The notes under the pieces were generated by a model. The model saw only the letters and a program-made list of their open reading frames with translations, was not told where the DNA came from and did not search any database. This document shows, piece by piece, positions 9,106-16,908 of a stretch of 36,670 bases of DNA (its first letter is position 1; every line of letters starts with the position of its first letter). The stretch spans positions 1 to 36,670 of the forward strand of contig CAZHSB010000014.1 of assembly GCA_964534945.1 (NCBI GenBank), read 5' to 3'. The DNA comes from CAZHFA01 sp964534945. Its GTDB lineage: Bacteria; Bdellovibrionota_C; UBA2361; CAKMMH01. A program made the position numbers and the translations under genes.

Positions 9106-9267
9106 TTATTTATAATGTCCCTTTCTTGGACTAAGGACTGCAAGTTTTTTTCTGCCTTTTGCTCTTCTTGCATTTAATACCTTGCGCCCACCTTTAGTAG
9201 ACATTCTCTCACGAAACCCATGTGTTGAGTGCTTTGATTTTCTGCTTGGCTGATATGTTCTTTTCAT
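9106..9267 (-). CDS. rpmH: 50S ribosomal protein L34
   Basis: The frame from ATG 9267 to TAA 9106 encodes 53 residues starting MKRTYQPSRKSK. The diagnostic L34 block THGFRERMSTKGGRKVLNAR comes next, then RRAKGRKKL. It is followed 117 nt later by rnpA, the usual neighbour. L34 is normally 44-47 residues; here about 7-8 extra basic residues (SPRKGHYK) follow the usual end at KLAV. The stop is clean and the reading frame is unambiguous. It is probably the first gene of the minus-strand unit running to 2132. Confidence 0.95.
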   Translation of the reverse strand: MKRTYQPSRKSKHSTHGFRERMSTKGGRKVLNARRAKGRKKLAVLSPRKGHYK

Positions 9268-9538
9268 TTTTCTTAATCTTTCTTAAAATCTATAACTAAA
9301 ATACACCACATTTATATCAACATAGTAATATACAAGAAGAAATTTATATATTATTTAAGCTTTAAAATCAAGATTATGGGGAAAATAAATTATATTAAAT
9401 TTAAGTTAACAGATTTTAGCCTTTGGTAAATGAAATATTAGGTAATCCGTTTTCAAAATGTACTTTTTTTGATAATATTCTAATGTAACGTTAGGATTTA
9501 GTTAAAATTTTTTAAAAATATCTAAAAAGGTCATATAG

Positions 9539-12040
9539 ATGGAAGGCTATAATCATATAAAAATTGAAAATAATTGGTGCGATCGTTGGGTCAAGGACAA
9601 CGTTTGCAGGGCAGAAGATAACTCAGACAAACCAAAGAAATATATTTTGGTAGAATTTCCATATCCTTCAGGCAGTGGACTTCATATGGGACACTTCTTA
9701 AGATATACACTTCCAGAGATCTATTCTAGAAAATTAAGAATGGATGGAAATAACGTTTTATTTCCTTTTGGTTTTGATGCTTTTGGATTGCCAGCTGAAA
9801 ATTATGCAATACAAACCGGAGTTCATCCTGCAGATACAACAGAAAAATGTATTAAGGTTTTTAGAGATAGCGTTCAAAAGGCAGGCTACGGAATAGATTG
9901 GGAAAGAGAGGTAACTACAACAGATCCTGCTTATTATAAATGGACTCAATGGATATTTTTAAAATTTTTTGAAGCAGGATTGGCAGAGTTAAGGGAAGAG
10001 CCTGTTTGGTGGTGCGAAAAATTAAGAACAGTATTAGCAAATGAAGAAGTTTTAGAAGATGCAAATGGTAATAAAATTTCTGAAAGGGGAGAGTATCCTG
10101 TAGAAAAAAGAAACTTAAAACAATGGGTATTAAAAATTACAGAATACGCAGATAAACTTTTAGAAGGGTTAAACGATATTGATTGTGCTGAACATATAAA
10201 ACTTGCGCAAAAAAATTGGATAGGAAAAAGTTTTGGAACTTTAATAAAATTTGAACTTGCGGAAAAACAAAATGAATATTTAGAAGTTTTTACAACAAGA
10301 GCTGACACCGTATTCGGTGTAACATTTATGGCCGTTGCACCTGAACATGAAATGTTGGAGAAAAATAAAAACTTAATTCAAAACTATGATGAAGTTAAAG
10401 CCTATTGTGAAAGCGCAAAAAATAAGACAGAAATAGACAGGCAGGCAAGCAAGGAAAAAACAGGGGTAATCATAAAAGGACTTACTTGCAGACATCCTTT
10501 TATCGAGGGTAAAACAATACCAATTTTTGTTGCGGATTATGTTTTGACAGGCTATGGAACAGGCGCAATTATGGCTGTTCCCGCTCATGATGAAAGAGAT
10601 TATGAATATGCAAAAGTCTTTGAATTAGACATCATTAAAACAATTTATTCAAAAGAAGAAAAAGATGGGGGTAAGGAAGAACCGCTACCATTTATTATTA
10701 AAGAAGAGGCGTTCGTAAAAATTACTGATGATATGAAATCATTATTTCCAAACGATAATTTTGTCCCTTGTGAAAAAATGATAGATAAATTAGCAGAAAA
10801 TTTAGAGGCAAGAGGACTCGGTAAAAAAGAAACAATGTATAAAATGAGAGATTGGCTTTTTTCAAGACAAAGATATTGGGGAGAACCAATTCCCGTTATT
10901 CATTGTAAAGATGGAAAAATAGAGGCCATCGTTTCTACAGATGATAAAGAGGGAGTTAAAAAACTTTTACCTTTATTATTACCTGCAATTCCAGATTATG
11001 AGCCTACAGATGATGGATCTTCCCCGCTATCCAGAAATAAAGAATGGGTAAAAACTACAGATTCTCACGGTGAAGAAGCATCAAGAGAGACTAATACAAT
11101 GCCAAACTGGGCAGGCTCTTGCTGGTATTATTTAAGATATCTAGATCCTAACAATGATGAAGAATTTTGTAGTCAGGAAAAAATGAAATATTGGCTTCCT
11201 GTAGATAAATATTTTGGTGGTGCGGAACATACGACACGTCACCTTTTATACTCTAGATTTTGGCATCAATTTTTATATGATAAAAAGCTTGTTCCGACAA
11301 AAGAGCCATATGCTTGGCGTATGGATGGAGGGATATTGCTTGGTGAAGACGGAGTTAAACAATCTAAATCGCGAGGCAACGTTGTACAATTAGTAGAAAA
11401 ATTAGATCAGTATGGAGCCGATGCATTAAGAATGTATATTTGCTTTTTAGGACCATACACGGCAACGATGGCTTGGAATGAGGGAGGTTTAAAGGCTTGC
11501 CATAAATTAGTAGAATCAATTTATAGTTTAAGAGAAAAAGTTTCTGATAAACAGAGCAGTGAAAGCACGGTGAAACTTTTTCATAAAACTTTAAAATCTG
11601 TAACAGAAATGCTCGATAACCTAAAAATGAATACAGCTGTTAGCCAAATAATGGTTTTAGTAAATGCTCTTAAAAAAGAAGAAAATATAAATAAAGATTT
11701 ATGGAAAAACTTTATTAAGATGATAGCACCAATGGCAGTATTTGTTTCCGAAGAATTGTGGCAAGAAGTTAATGATTATAAAGAATGGAAACGAGAAAAT
11801 AGTGTGCATTTACAATCATGGCCAAAATACAATAAAGAATTAGCAAAAGAAGATCTTATAACAGTTGGTGTTCAAATAAATGGAAAACTTAGAACTACTA
11901 TTTCTATATCAGATAACGATACTGAAAATGATGTTAAAGAAAAAGTTTTTGCATTAGATGCTGTTAAAAAGTGGACTGATGGGAAAGATATTAAGAAATT
12001 TATCTATGTTAGCAATAAGATTGTCAGTATAACTTTTTAG
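9539..12040 (+). CDS. leuS: Leucyl-tRNA synthetase
   Basis: The 833-aa class Ia enzyme charges tRNA-Leu. Visible features are the HIGH-type motif HMGH (residues 49-52), the CP1 editing domain with its threonine-rich TTRADTVFGVTF block and the GTGAIMAVPAHDERD block carrying the conserved editing aspartate, the SCWYYLRYLDP segment, and a KMSKS loop that reads KQSKS (residues 607-611). An anticodon-binding domain follows, and the C-terminal domain ends near its usual place (IYVSNKIVSITF). An AAGGT lies upstream of ATG 9539. Its last sense codon and stop (TTT TAG, 12035-12040) are the first six bases of the palindromic repeat, so the repeat defines the end of the gene. A divergent rpmH lies 271 nt upstream. 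Confidence 0.96.
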   Translation: MEGYNHIKIENNWCDRWVKDNVCRAEDNSDKPKKYILVEFPYPSGSGLHMGHFLRYTLPEIYSRKLRMDGNNVLFPFGFDAFGLPAENYAIQTGVHPADTTEKCIKVFRDSVQKAGYGIDWEREVTTTDPAYYKWTQWIFLKFFEAGLAELREEPVWWCEKLRTVLANEEVLEDANGNKISERGEYPVEKRNLKQWVLKITEYADKLLEGLNDIDCAEHIKLAQKNWIGKSFGTLIKFELAEKQNEYLEVFTTRADTVFGVTFMAVAPEHEMLEKNKNLIQNYDEVKAYCESAKNKTEIDRQASKEKTGVIIKGLTCRHPFIEGKTIPIFVADYVLTGYGTGAIMAVPAHDERDYEYAKVFELDIIKTIYSKEEKDGGKEEPLPFIIKEEAFVKITDDMKSLFPNDNFVPCEKMIDKLAENLEARGLGKKETMYKMRDWLFSRQRYWGEPIPVIHCKDGKIEAIVSTDDKEGVKKLLPLLLPAIPDYEPTDDGSSPLSRNKEWVKTTDSHGEEASRETNTMPNWAGSCWYYLRYLDPNNDEEFCSQEKMKYWLPVDKYFGGAEHTTRHLLYSRFWHQFLYDKKLVPTKEPYAWRMDGGILLGEDGVKQSKSRGNVVQLVEKLDQYGADALRMYICFLGPYTATMAWNEGGLKACHKLVESIYSLREKVSDKQSSESTVKLFHKTLKSVTEMLDNLKMNTAVSQIMVLVNALKKEENINKDLWKNFIKMIAPMAVFVSEELWQEVNDYKEWKRENSVHLQSWPKYNKELAKEDLITVGVQINGKLRTTISISDNDTENDVKEKVFALDAVKKWTDGKDIKKFIYVSNKIVSITF

Positions 12041-12164
12041 GCGACGCTTTTGGCGATAAATCGTATAAATCGAGGGGATCTCGCCTCGTCGATATACTTT
12101 AGTATTATCTCCTCAGCTCGCCCCGCGATTTCTCCAATTTCTCATCCAAAATCGTCGCCTAAAA
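12035..12164 (+). repeat. Full-length palindromic repeat with 12-bp terminal inverted repeats
   Basis: The 130-bp element has perfect ends TTTTAGGCGACG (12035-12046) and CGTCGCCTAAAA (12153-12164). Inside, TTTTGG pairs with CCAAAA, AAATCG-A-GGGG pairs with CCCC-G-CGATTT, and a central ATAC-TTTA-GTAT hairpin closes the structure. The internal part is about 45% G+C against roughly 28-30% around it. The leuS stop codon is inside the left terminal repeat. There is no transposase, so it would be a MITE- or ERIC-like non-autonomous element, or a structured 3' RNA element. Confidence 0.85.
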
Positions 12165-12173
12165 ACAAACCAA

Positions 12174-12292
12174 GCTTTTGGCGATAAATCGTATAAATCG
12201 AGGGGATCTCGCCTCGTCGATATACTTTAGTATTATCTCCTCAGCTCGCCCCGCGATTTCTCCAATTTCTCATCCAAAATCGTCGCCTAAAA
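12174..12292 (+). repeat. Tandem second copy of the palindromic repeat
   Basis: The 119 bases are identical by eye to 12046-12164, at a period of 128 bp. The left terminal TTTTAGGCGAC is missing; the 9-nt spacer ACAAACCAA-type sequence replaces it. Complete identity implies a recent duplication. An open frame runs through it (12178-12402) but is a by-product of the repeat. Confidence 0.9.
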
Positions 12293-12307
12293 TAGATGCG
12301 TGGAATG

Positions 12308-12341
12308 TTTTGCCAATTCTCATCAAAAATTATTGCCTAAA
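12308..12341 (+). repeat. Diverged right-end fragment of the palindromic repeat
   Basis: The fragment TTTTGCCAATTCTCATCA followed by AAAATTATTGCCTAAAA matches the last 35 bases of the full element (CCAATTTCTCATCC then AAAATCGTCGCCTAAAA). Read on the minus strand, it would be the left end of a copy about 73 nt beyond the stop of the minus-strand glycosyltransferase. With the two copies before it, this accounts for most of the 373-nt gap 12041-12413; the remaining 70 nt shows nothing I recognise. Confidence 0.6.
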
Positions 12342-12413
12342 AAGGAAAGGGAACGTCTTACCAAAAATTTTTGAAAAAGCGCAAACAAAAATGAGCGTGT
12401 GACCCTTGGGAAC

Positions 12414-13604
12414 TTAGCTTGTAAGTATTTTTGAAATGTCACTATTTAAATTCTTTAGTGCCTTTTCCCATGTATAGTGCTTTTCTACAAAACTTCTTGC
12501 ATTAGTTGAAAGTGTCGATCTTAAATTGTCATTATTATAAAGTTCCGTTATTTGAAAAGCCCATTCCTCTGGAGATTCCGCAATCAAAATTTCTGAACTT
12601 GCCAAAACAGATAATCCTAAAATTCCTCTGTAATTTGTAATAACGGGAATTCCAAGTGCCATGTACTCTAATATCTTATTTTGCATTGTATATCCGAAAA
12701 ACATAGGGCAAACAGCGCAAAAAGCATTTTTAGTATGAGGCGCTATTTCTTGTACTTTACCAGTTATTTCCACGTTGGAATATTTTTCAAATTTTTTGAA
12801 TACAGACGCTGGCATCGTACCAATTATCTTAAATTTTAATTTTGGGATCTCCTCTAGTACTACAGGAAATATTTTATCTAGAAAATATTTACACGCTAAA
12901 ATATTTTGTGGAGATCCCATGTTTCCAATAAAGACAATAGTTGTGGAATCTTCCCTTTTTAAATATTTAAATTTTTCTGTATCTACACCATTTGGATAGA
13001 TTTTAATATTATCTAATTTCTCAATATCTTTTGGAACAAATTTAAATATTTCCTGCGATATAAAAGAACAGATTTTGACCTTTGGAATAATTAAACTTTC
13101 GAAAACCTTTTCTCTCTTTGCTTCAAGCTTATAAATAAATCTTCGTACTTTTAATGGAAAATAATTACTTTCATTCGCAAAATTTTTGTATGATGTAGAT
13201 AAAACATCAGTCATTTCCAAAAATAGATTGGGATGTTTGATGTTTAATAAATATTGCCCCGTTCTCGGAAGATGCGCCAAGATTAAATCATAATCATCTT
13301 TTTTCTCTTTTAACATTCGTAAAAAAACTGATGAATAATAATATTGCTGATGAATAGGACGTTTGTTAAAAATTGCAAGAAAACTTTGGAAAAGAGATTT
13401 ATATCGTGGCAAATAAACTTTATTTACAGTTTTAAAAAGTAAATATTCTTGATTTGCATTGAGCTCTTCTTTTGTAGTGCAAAGGCATAAAAGATCTACA
13501 GAAAAAACTTTGGATAATTCTTCACATATTTTTACGATTCGTAATCTATCTCCCTGTATCGTTGGAAACGGAAATCCAACAGTAAGAACTAATATCTTCT
13601 TCAT
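12414..13604 (-). CDS. Glycosyltransferase, GT4 family
   Basis: The 396-aa protein has a two-domain GT-B outline. The N-terminal Rossmann domain starts ILVLTVGFPFPTIQGDRLRI and has the glycine-poor acceptor loop typical of this subgroup. The C-terminal nucleotide-sugar domain has IYPNGVDTEKF (about residues 205-215), a VFIGNMGSPQN strand-turn and the family acidic region replaced by KILEYMALGIPVITNYRG (about 335-352). It transfers a sugar from an activated donor to an unknown acceptor, most likely in a surface polysaccharide or glycoprotein pathway, at the cytoplasmic face. It is divergent from the WbpP-like epimerase gene 118 nt away. No signal peptide. The sugar is not predictable from sequence. 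Confidence 0.85.
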   Translation of the reverse strand: MKKILVLTVGFPFPTIQGDRLRIVKICEELSKVFSVDLLCLCTTKEELNANQEYLLFKTVNKVYLPRYKSLFQSFLAIFNKRPIHQQYYYSSVFLRMLKEKKDDYDLILAHLPRTGQYLLNIKHPNLFLEMTDVLSTSYKNFANESNYFPLKVRRFIYKLEAKREKVFESLIIPKVKICSFISQEIFKFVPKDIEKLDNIKIYPNGVDTEKFKYLKREDSTTIVFIGNMGSPQNILACKYFLDKIFPVVLEEIPKLKFKIIGTMPASVFKKFEKYSNVEITGKVQEIAPHTKNAFCAVCPMFFGYTMQNKILEYMALGIPVITNYRGILGLSVLASSEILIAESPEEWAFQITELYNNDNLRSTLSTNARSFVEKHYTWEKALKNLNSDISKILTS

Positions 13605-13722
13605 AAGTCATTCTTTTTAAAAATATCTGCACATGCTATTATTTTAAGTGCTTGAATAAAAAATTTTAGTATTTAAGTATAAAAAATACAAGCCAAAAAA
13701 TGAGCTTGAAGGATTTAAAAAT

Positions 13723-14739
13723 ATGAAAACTCAATATGAAATAATTAAAGAAGAATTAAAAAATGAACAACATACATTTTTCGTAACAGGAGCTGCAGGA
13801 TTTATAGGATCTAATATTGCAGAAGAACTTTTAACGTTAAATCAAAAAGTCATTATCCTTGATAATTTATCTACGGGATATCTTCATAATATAGAAGATA
13901 TAAAAAATAAAGTTGGAGACAAATCAAAGAATTTAACTTTTGTAAAAGGTGATATTAGAGATCTTGAGCTTTGTAAGAATTTATTAAAAAACGTCTTCGC
14001 AGTTATTCATGAGGCGGCATTAGGCTCCGTCCCCAGATCTTTAAATAACCCTCAAGAAAGCGAATCAGTAAATGTTGGGGGATTCATAAATGTTTTGCAG
14101 GCCATGGTTGAATGTAATATAAAAAGAATCGTTTTTGCATCTTCTAGCTCTGTATATGGTGATAATCAAGACGATTATAAAAAAGAAGAAAATATAGGAG
14201 ATTGCCTTTCTCCATATGCAGTAACAAAATATTCAAACGAACTTTATGCAAAGCTTTATAAAAAATTATATGATATTGAATATGTTGCTTTAAGATATTT
14301 TAATGTTTTTGGACATAGGCAAGATCCAAAAGGAGCATATGCTGCGGTTATCCCTCTTTGGATAGACTCGATTATTAATGGTAAAGAATGCACAATCAAC
14401 GGAGATGGAACTACATCAAGGGATTTTTGTTATATAAAAAATGTTGTTCAAGCAAATATCCTAGGAGCGATGACAAAAGATCCTAACTCGCTTAACAAAG
14501 TTTATAATGTAGCTTTTGGGCAAAAAACATCTCTTACGGATTTATATAAAATGATAGCCTCAACACTTTCTTCTTTGGGTGTAAAAAATGTAGAACTTAC
14601 TCCAAGTTATGGACCATTTAGAAAAGGAGACATAAAACATTCTTTGGCAGATATTTCAAAGGCTAAAAAATATTTAGGCTATGAGCCACAATATTCAATT
14701 GGTGATGGATTAGCAGAATATCTAAATAATTTTTGTTAA
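13723..14739 (+). CDS. wbpP: UDP-N-acetylglucosamine 4-epimerase, WbpP/TviC type
   Basis: The 338-aa extended short-chain dehydrogenase/reductase has TGAAGFIGSN for NAD binding (about residues 22-31), DNLSTG, GDIRDL, the serine of ASSSSVYGD, the catalytic SPYAVTKYSNE (Tyr-x3-Lys), LRYFNVFG and the long block RQDPKGAYAAVIP. The AALGSVPRS and DGTTSRDFCYI segments match WbpP of Pseudomonas as I remember it. These enzymes interconvert UDP-GlcNAc and UDP-GalNAc, feeding GalNAc or its uronate into O-antigen or capsule. An N-terminal helix of about 18 residues precedes the Rossmann fold, as in WbpP. AAGGA precedes ATG 13723. The neighbouring glycosyltransferase supports a surface-glycan role. Confidence 0.88.
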   Translation: MKTQYEIIKEELKNEQHTFFVTGAAGFIGSNIAEELLTLNQKVIILDNLSTGYLHNIEDIKNKVGDKSKNLTFVKGDIRDLELCKNLLKNVFAVIHEAALGSVPRSLNNPQESESVNVGGFINVLQAMVECNIKRIVFASSSSVYGDNQDDYKKEENIGDCLSPYAVTKYSNELYAKLYKKLYDIEYVALRYFNVFGHRQDPKGAYAAVIPLWIDSIINGKECTINGDGTTSRDFCYIKNVVQANILGAMTKDPNSLNKVYNVAFGQKTSLTDLYKMIASTLSSLGVKNVELTPSYGPFRKGDIKHSLADISKAKKYLGYEPQYSIGDGLAEYLNNFC

Positions 14740-14750
14740 CTTTTTTTATG

Positions 14751-16151
14751 TTATGAATTTTGTCTAAAGACAAAGCCTGTTTTGTGGGCTTTTAATGTAT
14801 ATGCTGTGCCTTCTTTTATATTTTTAAATTCATAATATCCAGAATCATTAGTTAATGTTTTTCCAAGAGCTCCGCCATCAATAATAACATCACTAACAGG
14901 AGTGCCTTTGTATTTTATGTAACCACTGATTGTAATAAGCTTTGTAGCTTTAATTGTAAGATTAATATTATCTTCTAACGTCTTTTCTTCATCATCAATT
15001 TCAAAAATAAAATTTTCCTTTTCTGGTTTTAAAGAATATTTTGTCCCTTCTTTTATGTTGGTTATTAAAAATGATCCATCATCTTTGGTAACAATGTTTT
15101 CATTAAGATTATTTGCAATTGTTACATCTTTTAATCCAGAGTTTTTATAAATAATCTTTCCTGCAATATTAAAAATTTTTGCTCCCTCAAAAATAACTTC
15201 TGTATCTTGTAACAAATTAGAAGAGAAGTCTTTAGGTTCAAAAATAAATCCCTCTTTTGAAGCAATCAATTTTACATGAGAGTTTTCTTCGATTTCTAAA
15301 AATTCGAAAATTCCATTTTTATCTGAAATCACTTTTTTATCATTCATGGCTACAATAACATCGGCTATTCCCTGTCCAAAACGTTTGCAACGTCCCTTAA
15401 GAGTTAAAAGTTTTATGGCTTCTAAATCAAGATTAAAGGTATTGTCCCCAGCAGTTCCTGAAATAATTAAAGAAGAATCATCTTGAGCATCATCATTTAG
15501 TACAGTGCTAATATCATTGTCTTTGCTATCTCGTAGAATAATTGATTTTTGATCTAAAATTATTTCTTCTTGCAAAGTTTCGGGCATTTTTTCTGCAACG
15601 TTATCAAACAAATTTTCACTTGGATTATTGTTTGAATTTGTACTGTCCTCGTCTAACTCAAAAATATCATTATCAATTTTAGAAACATCAATTTGTACAA
15701 TATCTTGATCATCAAAGATAGAAGAAAGTTCTTGTTTTGATTCTGTGACGTTTACTTCCACTTTTTTTGCTTGTCCTTTTTGCATTATCTGAGATGCCTC
15801 TTTCCACTCATTATCATCATCGCCTGAGTTTTTGTCCTCAATTATGGTAGGTTTTATTAAAAAATCTCCAATAAAAATTCTTTCCTTTCCTTTTAATGTA
15901 TATTTGGTATTAGGGGAAACAGTTCTTCCCTCAATCATGGTTCCATTAGAACTCCCAAGATCTTTAATGCTCAATGTATCATCATCTTCTTGTGTTATCA
16001 CAGCATGTCTTGAAGAAACATTTGATTTATTTAAATTTAAATCTACGCTATCTCCACGTCCTATAATGATTTCTCTTTTTTGAAATTCATTTATCATTGG
16101 CGTGTTATCTGAATCTGGGTCTACAGAAATTATAGTTAATTTTATTGCCAT
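14751..16151 (-). CDS. FHA-domain protein with carboxypeptidase-regulatory-like repeats
   Basis: The 466-aa protein has an N-terminal forkhead-associated domain (about residues 24-100) with GRGDSVDLNL, SNVSSRHAVI and DLGSSNGT, the phosphothreonine-binding signature. An acidic, Asp/Ser/Asn-rich linker (about 105-245) follows, then three beta-sandwich repeats (about 255-320, 322-395, 397-466). Each repeat has the pattern GxIxYKG-xPVxDVxI, then T-NDxGxYxFxNIxEGTxYTL. No signal peptide or membrane helix is visible, although such repeats are normally outside the cell. The last repeat stops early, right after GFVFRQNS, lacking the final strand the first two have. A GCGAGGA lies upstream of the ATG. 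It probably reads Ser/Thr phosphorylation, but the partner kinase is not here. Only 11 nt separate it from convergent wbpP. Confidence 0.85.
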   Translation of the reverse strand: MAIKLTIISVDPDSDNTPMINEFQKREIIIGRGDSVDLNLNKSNVSSRHAVITQEDDDTLSIKDLGSSNGTMIEGRTVSPNTKYTLKGKERIFIGDFLIKPTIIEDKNSGDDDNEWKEASQIMQKGQAKKVEVNVTESKQELSSIFDDQDIVQIDVSKIDNDIFELDEDSTNSNNNPSENLFDNVAEKMPETLQEEIILDQKSIILRDSKDNDISTVLNDDAQDDSSLIISGTAGDNTFNLDLEAIKLLTLKGRCKRFGQGIADVIVAMNDKKVISDKNGIFEFLEIEENSHVKLIASKEGFIFEPKDFSSNLLQDTEVIFEGAKIFNIAGKIIYKNSGLKDVTIANNLNENIVTKDDGSFLITNIKEGTKYSLKPEKENFIFEIDDEEKTLEDNINLTIKATKLITISGYIKYKGTPVSDVIIDGGALGKTLTNDSGYYEFKNIKEGTAYTLKAHKTGFVFRQNS

Positions 16152-16256
16152 TTGTATCCTCGCTTAGAATAAAACATTAATCATGAAATAAGATGCTAAT
16201 AAGTAAAATAAGGTTTCGATATTTTTATAGATAATTGTGATTATTATACTAAAAGA

Positions 16257-16907
16257 TTAATCTTCATCATTTAAAATAAAACTACTGTGACATGCAATTA
16301 AATCATCTGTAAGTTTTGTATGATTAAAATCACTAGGATCACGTTTTTTAAACATTTTTTCAAATGTTGTCTCATTAAAATGAGAATTATATATGGTTGT
16401 TTCTCCATAAAATAGGGTAATACCCATACGTACATCTATAATTTTTGTATATAGAGTCATTTCCTTTAAATTTGTTTGAGGTGCCAAATATCCGAGCAAA
16501 ACAATATCCAAGCCACTATTTTTTGCAATAGATAAGGCAGTTAGATTATTTGAGAAGAATTCCTCTTTTTTTCCAGGCCATTCTGGTTTAGATATGATTT
16601 CTACAGTTGAAAATAAACCAGAAGGAAGCAAATAAGATTGAAGTTTTTGGGCTAAAATTACCCCAAAATCGGGATTATCAAGACTCTTCGCGGTAAAATT
16701 TGCAGGGACAGAAAGAGGCATGATTCCAAAGCGAACCAAATCTTTCTTGGGAAATCGCTTGCTTACGTATTTTTTTAAATCGATATCTATGCTTGCACGG
16801 TTCTTGCATTCGTTACCATTAAAGGTATCAAGTACGGAACACGCAGTGCCGAAAAGTAGAATAGATACAATAAAAACTTTTTTTATATTTATAATTAGGT
16901 GCTTCAT
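16257..16907 (-). CDS. Probable outer-membrane lipoprotein next to flgO
   Basis: The 216-aa protein from ATG 16905-16907 starts MKHLIINIKK, a hydrophobic core, then FGTAC with Cys23 as the likely lipidated residue (a loose lipobox). The mature part has alternating strand and helix segments (RFGIMPLSVP, LDIVLLGYLAP, LYTKIIDVRMG) similar in style to CsgG/FlgO-like periplasmic folds, but I cannot name the family. I chose this ATG over a TTG 13 codons upstream because the signal peptide begins here. Its start codon is one base away from that of flgO on the other strand, so the two may share a promoter region buried in each other's coding sequence and may work together at the flagellar base. That is inference. 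Confidence 0.7.
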   Translation of the reverse strand: MKHLIINIKKVFIVSILLFGTACSVLDTFNGNECKNRASIDIDLKKYVSKRFPKKDLVRFGIMPLSVPANFTAKSLDNPDFGVILAQKLQSYLLPSGLFSTVEIISKPEWPGKKEEFFSNNLTALSIAKNSGLDIVLLGYLAPQTNLKEMTLYTKIIDVRMGITLFYGETTIYNSHFNETTFEKMFKKRDPSDFNHTKLTDDLIACHSSFILNDED

Positions 16908-16908
16908 A

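Noticed and set aside
9000..9538. Replication origin next to rpmH
   Set aside because: rpmH is often near oriC, but I see no DnaA-box cluster (TTATCCACA or close variants) and no dnaA.
12046..12341. Possible CRISPR array from the regularly spaced repeats
   Set aside because: The units are about 119 bp, palindromic and dispersed elsewhere, and the 9-nt spacer is far too short.
12178..12402. Plus-strand open frame of 74 codons running through the second repeat copy
   Set aside because: It is generated by the repeat sequence, has no ribosome site and its tail resembles nothing known.
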